The position numbers and the translations under genes are program-made. Shown here in pieces: positions 41,941-50,085 of a DNA stretch of 64,000 nucleotides. Position 1 is the first letter of the stretch. Each line of letters starts with the position of its first letter. The stretch comes from Alloalcanivorax marinus. Lineage in GTDB: Bacteria > Pseudomonadota > Gammaproteobacteria > Pseudomonadales > Alcanivoracaceae. The notes below the pieces were generated by a model. That model searched no databases and had not been told where the DNA came from. It was given only the letters and a program-made list of their open reading frames with translations. Where the stretch lies: NCBI RefSeq assembly GCF_016785095.1, contig NZ_JAEKJB010000015.1, forward strand, positions 62,001 through 126,000. The letters are read 5' to 3'.

Positions 41941-42678
41941 ATGGCAACGGCCCCCGATTCCGGCAAGCCGACCGCGGCCCAGGCCCTCGCGCCGGACCGC
42001 CACCGCAAGGCCAGCGACCAGAGCATCTATGACGCCATCTACGAGGCGGTGCTGACCCAGCGGCTACCGCCAGGCTCGCGATTGCCCGAAGTGGCCCTCA
42101 GCGAGTTGTTCGGGGTGAGCCGTTCGATCATCCGCAAGGCACTGACGCGGCTGGCCTCCGACCACGTCATCGAGCAACGCCCCAACCAGATGGCCATGGT
42201 GGCGCGCCCGGACGTGGAGGAAACCCGCCAGATCTTTGCCGCCCGCCGGCTGGTGGAAGGCGAGGTGATGCGGCTCACCGCCGGCACTCTGAGCAAGGCG
42301 CGCCTGCAGGAGCTGAAACGGCTGGTGAAGGACGAAAAAAGCGCCCACCAGAGCGGTCGCGACCAGGACCGGGTGCACTGCTCCATGGAAGTGCACCGTT
42401 TTCTGGCCCGGCACTGCCCCAATCAGGTGCTCGGGCGAATGATGCGCGAACTGGTACTGCGCACCTCCATCGTCATCGCCCTGTACAAGTCACCGGGCAT
42501 GAGCGCCTGCTTCCTGGGCGACGACCACGCCCGGCTGGCGGAACTGATCGCCCAAGGCAAGGGGGACCAGGCGGCGGACCTGGCGCACCGGCATCTGCGC
42601 GCCCTGGAAGACCTGCTCGACCTGAACGAAGCCGACACCACCATCGATCTGGCCCGCATTCTGCGCCCGGAAACCTGA
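41941..42678 (+). CDS. GntR family regulator (FadR/FCD type), likely island regulator
   Basis: 245 residues. After a 25-residue polar N-terminus, the winged helix (about 27-95) shows IYDAIYEAVLTQRLPPGSRLPEV, LFGVSRSIIRKALTRLASD and VIEQRPNQ. The FCD domain (about 105-235) has VHCSMEVHRFLARHCPN and FLGDDHARLAELI, with His residues that bind metal or ligand in this group. The gene lies downstream of puuD, with a TGTATACA palindrome 29 bases before its ATG. Such self-control, plus its location at the centre of the purine genes, makes it the best candidate to bind that palindrome island-wide. The effector is probably a pathway intermediate. Confidence 0.9.
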   Translation: MATAPDSGKPTAAQALAPDRHRKASDQSIYDAIYEAVLTQRLPPGSRLPEVALSELFGVSRSIIRKALTRLASDHVIEQRPNQMAMVARPDVEETRQIFAARRLVEGEVMRLTAGTLSKARLQELKRLVKDEKSAHQSGRDQDRVHCSMEVHRFLARHCPNQVLGRMMRELVLRTSIVIALYKSPGMSACFLGDDHARLAELIAQGKGDQAADLAHRHLRALEDLLDLNEADTTIDLARILRPET

Positions 42679-42729
42679 AAGCGCGGATTCCGGCACGGCT
42701 CCTGCTTGGATGCACCGCATACCGCCGAC

Positions 42730-42737
42730 TGTATACA
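42730..42737. promoter_or_regulatory. TGTATACA operator of the 8-oxoguanine deaminase gene
   Basis: Exact palindrome, 25 bases before the start at 42763. Confidence 0.65.
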
Positions 42738-42762
42738 AAAAGGCCGAGAGGAGAGCCGCCGC

Positions 42763-44127
42763 ATGCCCCGCACCCTGCTGCTGAAGAACGCCACCGTGGT
42801 GGCCACCATGGACGATGAACAGCGCGAGATCGCCGATGGCGCCGTGCTGATCACCGACAACCGCATCACCGCCGTGGGCCCCACCGCCGAACTGCCCGCC
42901 GACGCCGACCAGGTGATCGACCTGAGCGGCCATGTGCTGATGCCGGGCCTGGTGAACACCCACCATCATATGTTCCAGTCGCTGACCCGGGCCCTGCCAG
43001 CGGCCCAGAACGCGGAGCTGTTCGACTGGCTCAGCGCCCTGTTCCCGGTGTGGGGCAACATCACCCCGGAGATGATGACGGTGTCCGCCCAGACCTCCAT
43101 GGCGGAGTTGATGCTGTCCGGCTGCACCACGGCGGCGGACCATGCCTATTTCTACGTCAATGGCTCGCGCCTGGAAGACAACCTGGAAGCGGCCCGGCGC
43201 CTGGGCATGCGCTATCACGGCGTGCGCGGCGCCATCACCCTGGGCCAGAGCCAGGGCGGCCTGCCGCCGGATCACGTGGTTGAGCACGACGAGGACGCGG
43301 TGCTCAAGGAAATGCAGCGCGTGGTGGAAGCCCACCACGACCACGCCGACGACGCCATGATCCGCGTCGCCCTGGGCCCTTCCTCGCCATTCACCGTGAG
43401 CCCGGACCTGATGCGCCAGAGCGCCGTACTGGCCCGGGACCTGGGTGTGCTGATGCACACCCACACCGCCGAGAACAACAAGGACCTGGCGTTCAGTCAG
43501 GAACGCTACGGCATGACGCCGGCCCAGTTCGCCGAGGAAACCGGCTGGGTCGGCGAGGACGTCTGGCACGCCCACTGCGTGCATCTGGACGACCATGGCA
43601 TCAAGCTGTTCGGTCGCACCGGCACCGGCGTCGCCCACTGCCCCTGTTCGAACATGCGCCTGGCCTCGGGCATCGCGCCGATCCGCAAGATGCTCGATCA
43701 GGGCGTCAAGGTGGGCCTGGGCGTGGACGGCACCGCCTCCAACGACGGCAACGACCTGCTCGGCGAGGCCCGTCAGGCGATGCTGGTGGCGCGGGTGCGC
43801 CACGAGGACCCCACCGCCATGAGCGCCCGGGAAGCCCTGTGGCTGGCCACCCGGGGCGGCGCCCGGGTGCTCGGCCGCGACGACAACATCGGCCGGCTGG
43901 CGCCGGGCTACTGCGCCGACCTGATCGCCTTCGACCTGAGCGACATCGCCTACGCCGGCGGCCAGATCGACCCGCTTGCCTCGCTGCTGTTCTCGGCGCC
44001 GCGCCGGGTCGCCTACAGCATCATCAACGGCCGCACCGTGGTGGACCGGGGCCGGCTTACCCCCATCGAGCTACCGGTGCTGGTGGAGCAACACAATCGC
44101 CTGGCCCGGCAACTGGTCGACGGCTGA
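42763..44127 (+). CDS. 8-oxoguanine deaminase
   Basis: 454 residues of the amidohydrolase superfamily. Expected to turn 8-oxoguanine into urate plus ammonia, feeding directly into PuuD. The metal ligands are in PGLVNTHHHMFQSLTRALPA, LMHTHTAENN, WHAHCVHLDD and LGVDGTASND; AHCPCSNMRLASGIAPIR and the LFDWLSALFPVWGNITPEM-type segment match Pseudomonas Pa0142-like 8-oxoguanine deaminases. AGAGGAGAG precedes the ATG. Of the two related deaminases in the window this one is the closer match to that function. One base separates its stop from the LysR start codon. Confidence 0.85.
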   Translation: MPRTLLLKNATVVATMDDEQREIADGAVLITDNRITAVGPTAELPADADQVIDLSGHVLMPGLVNTHHHMFQSLTRALPAAQNAELFDWLSALFPVWGNITPEMMTVSAQTSMAELMLSGCTTAADHAYFYVNGSRLEDNLEAARRLGMRYHGVRGAITLGQSQGGLPPDHVVEHDEDAVLKEMQRVVEAHHDHADDAMIRVALGPSSPFTVSPDLMRQSAVLARDLGVLMHTHTAENNKDLAFSQERYGMTPAQFAEETGWVGEDVWHAHCVHLDDHGIKLFGRTGTGVAHCPCSNMRLASGIAPIRKMLDQGVKVGLGVDGTASNDGNDLLGEARQAMLVARVRHEDPTAMSAREALWLATRGGARVLGRDDNIGRLAPGYCADLIAFDLSDIAYAGGQIDPLASLLFSAPRRVAYSIINGRTVVDRGRLTPIELPVLVEQHNRLARQLVDG

Positions 44128-44128
44128 C

Positions 44129-45076
44129 ATGGCCACCCGGCTGCGCGTTCATTCGCCGGCGGTGCTCTACTTCGACGCGGTGCGGCGCGCCGGCTCCATC
44201 CGTGAAGCGGCGCGCCGCCTGCATGTGGCGTCGTCGGCGGTGAACCGGCAGATACTCAAACTCGAGGATGAAATCGGCGCGCCCCTGTTCGAACGCCTGC
44301 CCGGCGGCCTCAAGCTCACCGCCGCCGGCGAGGTGTTCGCCCGCCACGCCATCGTGGTGCTGCAGGACGCGGAGCGGGCCCGCTCCGAACTGGACGCCCT
44401 CAAGGGGCTGCGCACCGGCCATGTGGAAGTGGCCACCGTGGAGGGCGTCACCACGGATCTGCTGCCGGTGGTGATCGGCCGCCTGCGCGAGGATTTCCCC
44501 AACATCACCATCGGCATCGCCACCCTGGGCTCCCAGGCGATTCCGGGAACCGTCACCAACGGCACCGCCGATCTCGGGCTGGCGTTCGCCCTGCCGCGCA
44601 CCGCCGAGCTGCGCCAGCTCACCCTGGCGCGCTTCCGGCTCGGCGCGGTGATGCCGCCGGACCATCCCCTGGCCGGTCGCGAGGAGGTCAGCGTGGCCAC
44701 CTGCATGGCCTACCCCCTGGTATTGGCCAAACAGGACCTGTCCGTCCACCACCTGATGCGCCCCGCCATGGAGCGGGCCGGCGCCACCGCCCGGGGCGTG
44801 GTGCGCTCGGGCTCGGTGGAGTTGAGCAAGGAGCTGGCCCGCCGCGGCATCGGCATCGCCTTCCAGACCCGCATCGGCCTGGAGACGGACCTCAACCGGG
44901 GCAGCCTGGTGCACCTGCCACTCAACGACGCCGGTCCGGTGTACAGCGACCTGGGCATCTACGCCCGCGCCGGTCGGGCCCTGCCGGTGGCGGTGGACGC
45001 CTTCGCCCGCCTGCTGGGCGAGGAAATGGCCCGCCGCGAGGCCGCCGAGGCGGCGCTGTTGCCAGCCCCCACCTGA
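44129..45076 (+). CDS. LysR family transcriptional regulator
   Basis: 315 residues. N-terminal winged helix (about 10-68: FDAVRRAGSIREAARRLHVASSAVNRQILKLEDEIG, read as two parts FDAVRRAGSIREAARRLHV and ASSAVNRQILKLEDEIG; then LFERLPGGLKLTAAG) and a periplasmic-binding-like effector domain from 95 on. The start ATG 44129 follows the deaminase stop by one base, so they are probably co-transcribed. A 17-base perfect palindrome lies 23 bases after its stop, in front of the next dioxygenase gene, and may be its target. Confidence 0.92.
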   Translation: MATRLRVHSPAVLYFDAVRRAGSIREAARRLHVASSAVNRQILKLEDEIGAPLFERLPGGLKLTAAGEVFARHAIVVLQDAERARSELDALKGLRTGHVEVATVEGVTTDLLPVVIGRLREDFPNITIGIATLGSQAIPGTVTNGTADLGLAFALPRTAELRQLTLARFRLGAVMPPDHPLAGREEVSVATCMAYPLVLAKQDLSVHHLMRPAMERAGATARGVVRSGSVELSKELARRGIGIAFQTRIGLETDLNRGSLVHLPLNDAGPVYSDLGIYARAGRALPVAVDAFARLLGEEMARREAAEAALLPAPT

Positions 45077-45098
45077 TTCAACCGGGCCCGCCCGCGGC

Positions 45099-45115
45099 CG
45101 ATGCCGATTCGGCAT
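45099..45115. promoter_or_regulatory. 17-base perfect palindrome, possible LysR operator
   Basis: GATGCCGA-T-TCGGCATC between the LysR gene and the dioxygenase gene, 98 bases before the latter's start. No T run follows, so it does not look like a terminator. This dioxygenase gene has no TGTATACA site in front of it. Confidence 0.45.
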
Positions 45116-45213
45116 CACCGTGGTCGATATTCTCTGCTTTGGCGGACAGCCGGCCGGGCGCACACTGAATTCCGGATCAATGACCGCCAGCCTTGCCCGG
45201 AGGGCAAACCACC

Positions 45214-46194
45214 ATGAACGCCGATTTCGAAGCGATGCGAGTGTCCCAGGGCGCCCTGCCCATTATCGACGTGTCCGGCCTGCGCTCCCCGGACCGGGCG
45301 GAGCGCCGGGCGGTGGGTCGGGCACTGCGCGCCGCCTGCGCCGACAAGGGCTTTTTCTACATTCGCAACCATGGCGTCGACCCGGCTCTGCAGGCCCGGG
45401 TGTTCGACGCCAGCCGGCGCTTCTTCGCCCGCCCCATGGAAGAGAAGAACCGGGTCGGCATGGCGCACTCCGCCGCCAACCGGGGCTACGACCCATTGCG
45501 TGGACAGACCCTGGAAGCCGGCGCGCCGCCGGATCTGAAGGAAAGTTACTACATGGGCGAGGAACGGGGCCCGGACGACCCCAAGGTGAAAGCCGGCAAG
45601 TTCAACCATGGCCCCAATCAATGGCCCGAAGGGGTGGTGGATTTCCGCCCGGCCATCGAGGCCTATTACCGGGAAATGACCGCGCTCAGCGAATTGATCA
45701 TGCGCGGCCTGGCCCTGTCCCTGGATCTCGACGAGCACTACTTCGACGACTTCTGCGTGGAGCCCCAGGCCATCGTGCGGCTGCTGCACTATCCGCCCCA
45801 GCCCGCCAACCCGGCGCCCAACGAAAAGGGCTGCGGCGCGCACACGGATTTCGGCGGCATCACCCTGTTACTGCAGGACGACAACCCCGGGCTGCAGGTC
45901 TGGAACCAGACCCGCGGCACCTGGATTCATGCCGACCCGGTGCCCGGTACCTACGTGGTCAACCTGGGCGACATGATCGCCCGGTGGACCAACGACCGTT
46001 ACCGCTCGACGCTGCACCGGGTGGTGAACATCTCCGGCCAGGAACGCTACTCCATTCCGTTCTTCTACTCCGGCAACCCGGACCACGAAGTACGCTGCCT
46101 GCCCGGCTGCCTGGCCGCCGGCGAGCAGCCCAAGTACCCGCCAGTGACCGTGGAACAGCACATCATCGACATGTACCGGCGCACCTATGCGTGA
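45214..46194 (+). CDS. Isopenicillin-N-synthase-like Fe(II)/2-oxoglutarate dioxygenase (copy 3)
   Basis: 326 residues. DIOX_N motif ALPIIDVSGLRSP at 14, facial triad His210/Asp212 (CGAHTDFGGITLLLQDD) and His268 (STLHRVVN), Arg278 (ERYSIPFF). It is more diverged than copies 1 and 2. The ATG at 45214 (MNADFEAM) lies about 10 bases after GGAGGG; another possible start is seven codons earlier. It overlaps the following alpha/beta hydrolase gene by up to 8 bases. It is probably under the LysR regulator encoded just upstream. Confidence 0.91.
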   Translation: MNADFEAMRVSQGALPIIDVSGLRSPDRAERRAVGRALRAACADKGFFYIRNHGVDPALQARVFDASRRFFARPMEEKNRVGMAHSAANRGYDPLRGQTLEAGAPPDLKESYYMGEERGPDDPKVKAGKFNHGPNQWPEGVVDFRPAIEAYYREMTALSELIMRGLALSLDLDEHYFDDFCVEPQAIVRLLHYPPQPANPAPNEKGCGAHTDFGGITLLLQDDNPGLQVWNQTRGTWIHADPVPGTYVVNLGDMIARWTNDRYRSTLHRVVNISGQERYSIPFFYSGNPDHEVRCLPGCLAAGEQPKYPPVTVEQHIIDMYRRTYA

Positions 46195-46948
46195 AGGCAT
46201 GCCTGAGCACCTGATTCTGATTCACGGTGCCTGGGCCGGCGCCTGGGTGTGGGAGCGTCTGCTGGCACCGCTGCGCGCCGCCGGCTTCCAGCCCCATGCC
46301 GTGGACCTGCCCGGCAATGGCCACGGCCCCCGCGGCGAGCTGGACGCCGGCCTCGACGACTACGAAAACAGCGTGCTGGAAACGCTGGCGGCACTGCCTG
46401 GCCGCGTCGGCCTGGTGGCCCATTCCGGTGGTGGCGTCACCGCTACCCGGGTGGCGGAACGGGCGCCGCAACGGATCGCCGGGGTCGCCTATGTGGCCGG
46501 CATGATGCTGCCCTCCGGCATGGGCTTCGCGGAACTGACCGCGCCGCTCAAAACCGCCGACCCGGACGCCGCCGGCATCGTGCCGCACCTGCAATGGGAC
46601 GCCGAACGCCGCGCCAGCCGGGTACCGCCGGAGGCGGCCCGGGCGATCTTCTTCCAGGACCTGCCGGACGCCGTGGCCGAGCAAGCCGCGCGGCGACTCA
46701 CCGCGCAACCGGAAAAGGCCCGTGCCGCCGCCCCGCGCTGGAGCACGGAACGCTTCGGCCGGGTGCGCCGGCTGTATGTGGAAGCCCTGCGCGACCGCTC
46801 CGTGGTGCCCGCCGCGCAGCGTCGCATGCAGGCCCTGGTACCCGGCGCCCGGGTGGTGTCCCTGGACACCGGCCATGCCCCCCAGGTGTCCGCCCCCGAC
46901 GACCTCGCCGCCAACCTGACTGATTTTTTCGCCTCGTCGAGACCGTGA
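46187..46948 (+). CDS. Alpha/beta hydrolase
   Basis: 253 residues. The oxyanion motif HGAW stands at 13-16, the nucleophile Ser80 in LVAHSGGG, and the catalytic His in LDTGHAPQVSAPD near the C-terminus. This resembles salicylate-esterase and hydroxynitrile-lyase-like enzymes of small, uncharged ligands. The start at 46187 overlaps the dioxygenase gene; an in-frame ATG at 46199 is equally possible, as neither has a clear ribosome site. It may hydrolyse the product of the dioxygenase; the substrate is unknown. Confidence 0.85.
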   Translation: MREGMPEHLILIHGAWAGAWVWERLLAPLRAAGFQPHAVDLPGNGHGPRGELDAGLDDYENSVLETLAALPGRVGLVAHSGGGVTATRVAERAPQRIAGVAYVAGMMLPSGMGFAELTAPLKTADPDAAGIVPHLQWDAERRASRVPPEAARAIFFQDLPDAVAEQAARRLTAQPEKARAAAPRWSTERFGRVRRLYVEALRDRSVVPAAQRRMQALVPGARVVSLDTGHAPQVSAPDDLAANLTDFFASSRP

Positions 46949-46973
46949 CGGGCATGCCCATTGCATACCGAAC

Positions 46974-46981
46974 TGTATACA
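46974..46981. promoter_or_regulatory. TGTATACA operator of the 47-50 kb ABC/deaminase operon
   Basis: Exact palindrome, 24 bases before the start at 47006. Confidence 0.65.
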
Positions 46982-47005
46982 TAATTATTATCGAGGAGTG
47001 ACGCC

Positions 47006-47998
47006 ATGACGTTCCGTGCCCTGCGATCCATATTGCTCGCCTTGGGGGTAAGTGCCCTGTCCGCCACCGCCGGCGCCGCCGACAAAATCCGCTGGTTGAA
47101 CGACTGGCTGCCCGCCGGCGACAAGGCGGTGATCTATCTGGCCGTGCAGGAAGGCCTGTTCGAGGACGCCGGCATCGAGGTGGAAATCAACAGTGGCCGT
47201 GGCTCCAGCGACGTGGTCACCAAGCTGGGCACCGGTGCCGCCGACATGGGCACCGGCGGTCTGTCCGCCCTGCTCCAGGCCCAGGCCGGCGCCGAGGTGC
47301 CGGTGACCGCGGTGATGTCGATCTACACCAAACAACCGGACGCGGTGTTCGTCGCCAAGGGCGCCGGCATCGACCGCCTGCAGGACCTGAAGGGCAAGAC
47401 CCTGGCCACCGCCACTTTCTCCGCCTCCAACGTGACCTGGCCGCTGGTGCTGGAAGCCAACGGCATGGAGCCGGACGCGGTGAAGGTGCTCAAGGTGGAC
47501 CCGGGCGCGATGGGCCCAATGTTCGCCACCGGTCGGGTGGACGGCACCATCAACTGGATCACCAAGCTGCCCGCCTTCGAGGCCCTGATGAACGACGCCG
47601 GCAAGGAGATCAAGGTGCTGCCCTGGTCCGAATACGGCTTCAATGGCTATGGCCTGTCGGTGTTCGCCTCCGACCGCTTGATCCAGGAGAACCCGGCGCT
47701 GGTGGCCAAGGTGCTCGATATCTACAAGAAGGCCCTGCGCATCGCCATCGATGACCCGGCCAAGGCCGGCGCCGCCCTCAAGGCCATGGTGCCGGATGTG
47801 GACGCGGACATCGCCGCCGAGGAATTCGCCGCCTCCGCGCGCCTGATCGATACCGACGTCGCCGGACAGGATGGCCTGGGCGCCTTCGAGCCGGAATTGC
47901 TGGCGGAGACCTGGCGCTGGGTGGCCAAGGCCCAGGATCTGCCCGAGGACAGCCTGGACCCGGAAACCTCGGTGACCCGCGAGTTCATCCCGGAGTAA
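47006..47998 (+). CDS. ABC substrate-binding protein, NMT1/SsuA type
   Basis: 330 residues, signal peptide ending AGA near residue 24. The mature protein starts ADKIRWLNDWLPAGDKAVIYLAVQ-type (DKIRWLNDWLPAGDKAV), with EINSGRGSSDVVTKLGTGAADMG lining the pocket. It is a different branch from the three paralogues at 18-36 kb. GAGGAG precedes the ATG. It heads an operon with ATPase, permease and a purine-type deaminase, so its ligand is probably an amino-substituted nucleobase. Confidence 0.92.
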   Translation: MTFRALRSILLALGVSALSATAGAADKIRWLNDWLPAGDKAVIYLAVQEGLFEDAGIEVEINSGRGSSDVVTKLGTGAADMGTGGLSALLQAQAGAEVPVTAVMSIYTKQPDAVFVAKGAGIDRLQDLKGKTLATATFSASNVTWPLVLEANGMEPDAVKVLKVDPGAMGPMFATGRVDGTINWITKLPAFEALMNDAGKEIKVLPWSEYGFNGYGLSVFASDRLIQENPALVAKVLDIYKKALRIAIDDPAKAGAALKAMVPDVDADIAAEEFAASARLIDTDVAGQDGLGAFEPELLAETWRWVAKAQDLPEDSLDPETSVTREFIPE

Positions 47999-48002
47999 CG
48001 CC

Positions 48003-48806
48003 ATGACCACCCGCATCGAACCGGACGGCAGCCGCCCGGCGATCCGCTTCGACCGCGTCGGCCAGGTATTCAACGGGTCCGACGGCGGCAGCGTGACCGC
48101 CCTGGAGGACGTCAGCTTCACCCTGCACCGCCACGAATTCGTGGCGGTGATCGGGCCCTCCGGCTGCGGCAAGTCCACCCTGCTGCGCATCATCGCCGGG
48201 CTGGTGAAACCCACCGGCGGCCAGGCGGAAATCTACGGCCTGCCGGTGACCGGCCCCCGCGAGGAAGTGGGCATCGTGTTCCAGCAGCCCACCCTGCTGC
48301 CGTGGCTGAACGTGCGCGACAACGTGACCTTCCCGATGAAACACAAGCATGGCCGGGTCACCCAGGCGGAGAAGCAACGGGCCGCGGAACTGCTCGCCAT
48401 GGTCGGCCTGGAGGACTTCGCCACCCGCCGCCCCAACGAGCTGTCCGGCGGCATGCAGCAGCGCGTCGGCATCGCCCGCGCCCTGCTCCACGACCCGGAC
48501 ATCCTGCTCATGGACGAGCCGTTCTCGGCACTGGACGCCCTGACCCGGGATGAAATGAGCTTCGAACTGCTGCGCATCTGGACCGAGCGGCCCAAAACCG
48601 TGTTGTTCATCACCCATTCCATTCCCGAGGCCCTGTTGCTGGCCGACCGCATCCTGGTGATGTCGGCGCGCCCGGGCCGGGTGCGGGAGATCATCGACGT
48701 GGGCCTAGCCCGGCCCCGTTCCATGCAGACGCTGTCGGAGCCCCGCTTCCATGAAATCGCCAACCATATCCGCGCCCAGGTCTTCCGACCGGCGGCGCTG
48801 GCCTGA
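48003..48806 (+). CDS. ABC transporter ATPase
   Basis: 267 residues. Walker A VIGPSGCGKST, Q-loop VFQQPTLLPWLNV, signature LSGGMQQRVGIARALL, Walker B ILLMDEPFSALDALT and switch His in FITHSIPEALLLADR. It belongs to the nitrate/sulfonate/taurine importer group. It begins 4 bases after the binding-protein gene, and the permease start follows its stop by one base. Confidence 0.95.
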   Translation: MTTRIEPDGSRPAIRFDRVGQVFNGSDGGSVTALEDVSFTLHRHEFVAVIGPSGCGKSTLLRIIAGLVKPTGGQAEIYGLPVTGPREEVGIVFQQPTLLPWLNVRDNVTFPMKHKHGRVTQAEKQRAAELLAMVGLEDFATRRPNELSGGMQQRVGIARALLHDPDILLMDEPFSALDALTRDEMSFELLRIWTERPKTVLFITHSIPEALLLADRILVMSARPGRVREIIDVGLARPRSMQTLSEPRFHEIANHIRAQVFRPAALA

Positions 48807-48807
48807 C

Positions 48808-49584
48808 ATGGGGCGCGCCCTTCTCAAGGTGCTCGACCGGGGTGCCCCGCTGTTCGCGTCGCTGCTTCTACTGCTGATCTGGGAACTGGGGTGCCGGCTG
48901 TTCCAGGTGCCCTCCTACCTGCTGCCGGCGCCCAGCGCCATCGTCCAGGGCGCCCTGTCCGTTTCCCTGGAAAGCTGGCTGGGCCACATCTGGGCCACCC
49001 TGCGGGTAAGCCTGCAGGGCTACGCCCTGGCGGTGATCATAGGCATTCCGCTGGCGGTGGCCCTGGCCAACAGCCGACTGTTGTCGCGCACCCTGTATCC
49101 GCAGCTGGTGATCATCCAGTCCACGCCGATCGTGGCGGTGGCGCCGATCATCGTGGTGGTGCTCGGCGCCGGCGACGCGCCCCGGGTGGCGATCACCTTT
49201 CTGATCACCTTCTTCCCGATCGTGGTGTCCACGGTCACCGGCCTGCTGGCGACGCCACCGGCGATGCTTGAGCTGTCCCGCTCGCTGGGCGCCAGCCGGC
49301 TGCGCGAGGTGAAGAACATCCAGTTGCCGTTCGCGGTGCCCTACATCTTCTCGGCGCTGCGCATCTCCGTGACCCTGGCGATCATCGGCGCGGTGGTGGC
49401 GGAGTTCGTGGCCGCCGAGGACGGCCTGGGCTTCTTCATCGCCTTTTCCACGTCCTTCTTCAAGGTACCCCAGGCATTCGCCGCCCTGGGCGTGCTGGTC
49501 ACCCTGAGCCTGGTACTGTTCCAGTTGGTGTCCCTGACCCAGCGCCTGCTGTTCCCCTGGAGCCTGCCCGACGCGGAGAAATAA
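48808..49584 (+). CDS. ABC transporter permease
   Basis: 258 residues, about six membrane helices, BPD_transp_1 domain. The ATPase-contact loop LELSRSLGASRLREVKNIQLP sits near residues 150-170 and AVVAEFVAAEDGLGFFI follows. I start at ATG 48808 (MGRALLKVL) next to the ATPase stop; an ATG 19 codons earlier lies inside the ATPase gene. Confidence 0.94.
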   Translation: MGRALLKVLDRGAPLFASLLLLLIWELGCRLFQVPSYLLPAPSAIVQGALSVSLESWLGHIWATLRVSLQGYALAVIIGIPLAVALANSRLLSRTLYPQLVIIQSTPIVAVAPIIVVVLGAGDAPRVAITFLITFFPIVVSTVTGLLATPPAMLELSRSLGASRLREVKNIQLPFAVPYIFSALRISVTLAIIGAVVAEFVAAEDGLGFFIAFSTSFFKVPQAFAALGVLVTLSLVLFQLVSLTQRLLFPWSLPDAEK

Positions 49585-49585
49585 C

Positions 49586-50080
49586 ATGAGCGACACCCTG
49601 GCGGTCCTGGACCACGAACACTATCTGCGCCTCGCCTTCCAGGTGGCGCAACGGGCCCTGGAGGCTGGCGGCCACCCGTTCGGCGCCCTGCTCGCCGGGC
49701 CGGACGGCGAGATTCTGATGGAGCAGGAAAACGCCTTCCTGCCCGATCACGACATGACCGGCCACGCCGAGCGGGTGTTGATGACCCGCGCCTCCACCGC
49801 CTGGTCGCCGGACTTTCTCGCCGGCTGCACGATGTACACCTCCGCGGAGCCCTGCGCCATGTGCGCCGGCGCCGCCTATTGGACCGGCGTCGGTCGGGTG
49901 GTCTACGGCCTGTCCGAAAAGCGCCTCAAGGCACTCACCGGCGACCATCCGGAAAACCCCACCCTGGACCTGCCCTGCCGGTGTGTGTTCAACGCCGGGC
50001 AACGCCAGATAGAGGTGATAGGCCCACTACTGGAAGATGAAGCGGCGGTCCTGCACCGACGGTTTTGGGCCACGCCATGA
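49586..50080 (+). CDS. Nucleoside/nucleobase deaminase (CDA superfamily, guanine-deaminase-like)
   Basis: 164 residues. The zinc site is complete: His60 and catalytic Glu62 (HAERVLM), Cys90 and Cys93 (PCAMCAGA). Size and the EPCAMCAGAAYWTGVGRVVYGLSE block fit the Bacillus-type guanine deaminase and TadA-like free-base deaminases. It follows the permease gene by one base, so the operon probably imports and deaminates the same compound. It is a second, structurally unrelated candidate guanine deaminase beside the amidohydrolase at 37519-38742. The cluster-wide operator set ends here. Confidence 0.9.
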   Translation: MSDTLAVLDHEHYLRLAFQVAQRALEAGGHPFGALLAGPDGEILMEQENAFLPDHDMTGHAERVLMTRASTAWSPDFLAGCTMYTSAEPCAMCAGAAYWTGVGRVVYGLSEKRLKALTGDHPENPTLDLPCRCVFNAGQRQIEVIGPLLEDEAAVLHRRFWATP

Positions 50081-50085
50081 TTCTT

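Noticed and set aside
40693..42678. A 661-codon open frame joining puuD and gntR
   Set aside because: The first two thirds are an off-frame reading of puuD; only the part from ATG 41941 is a real gene.
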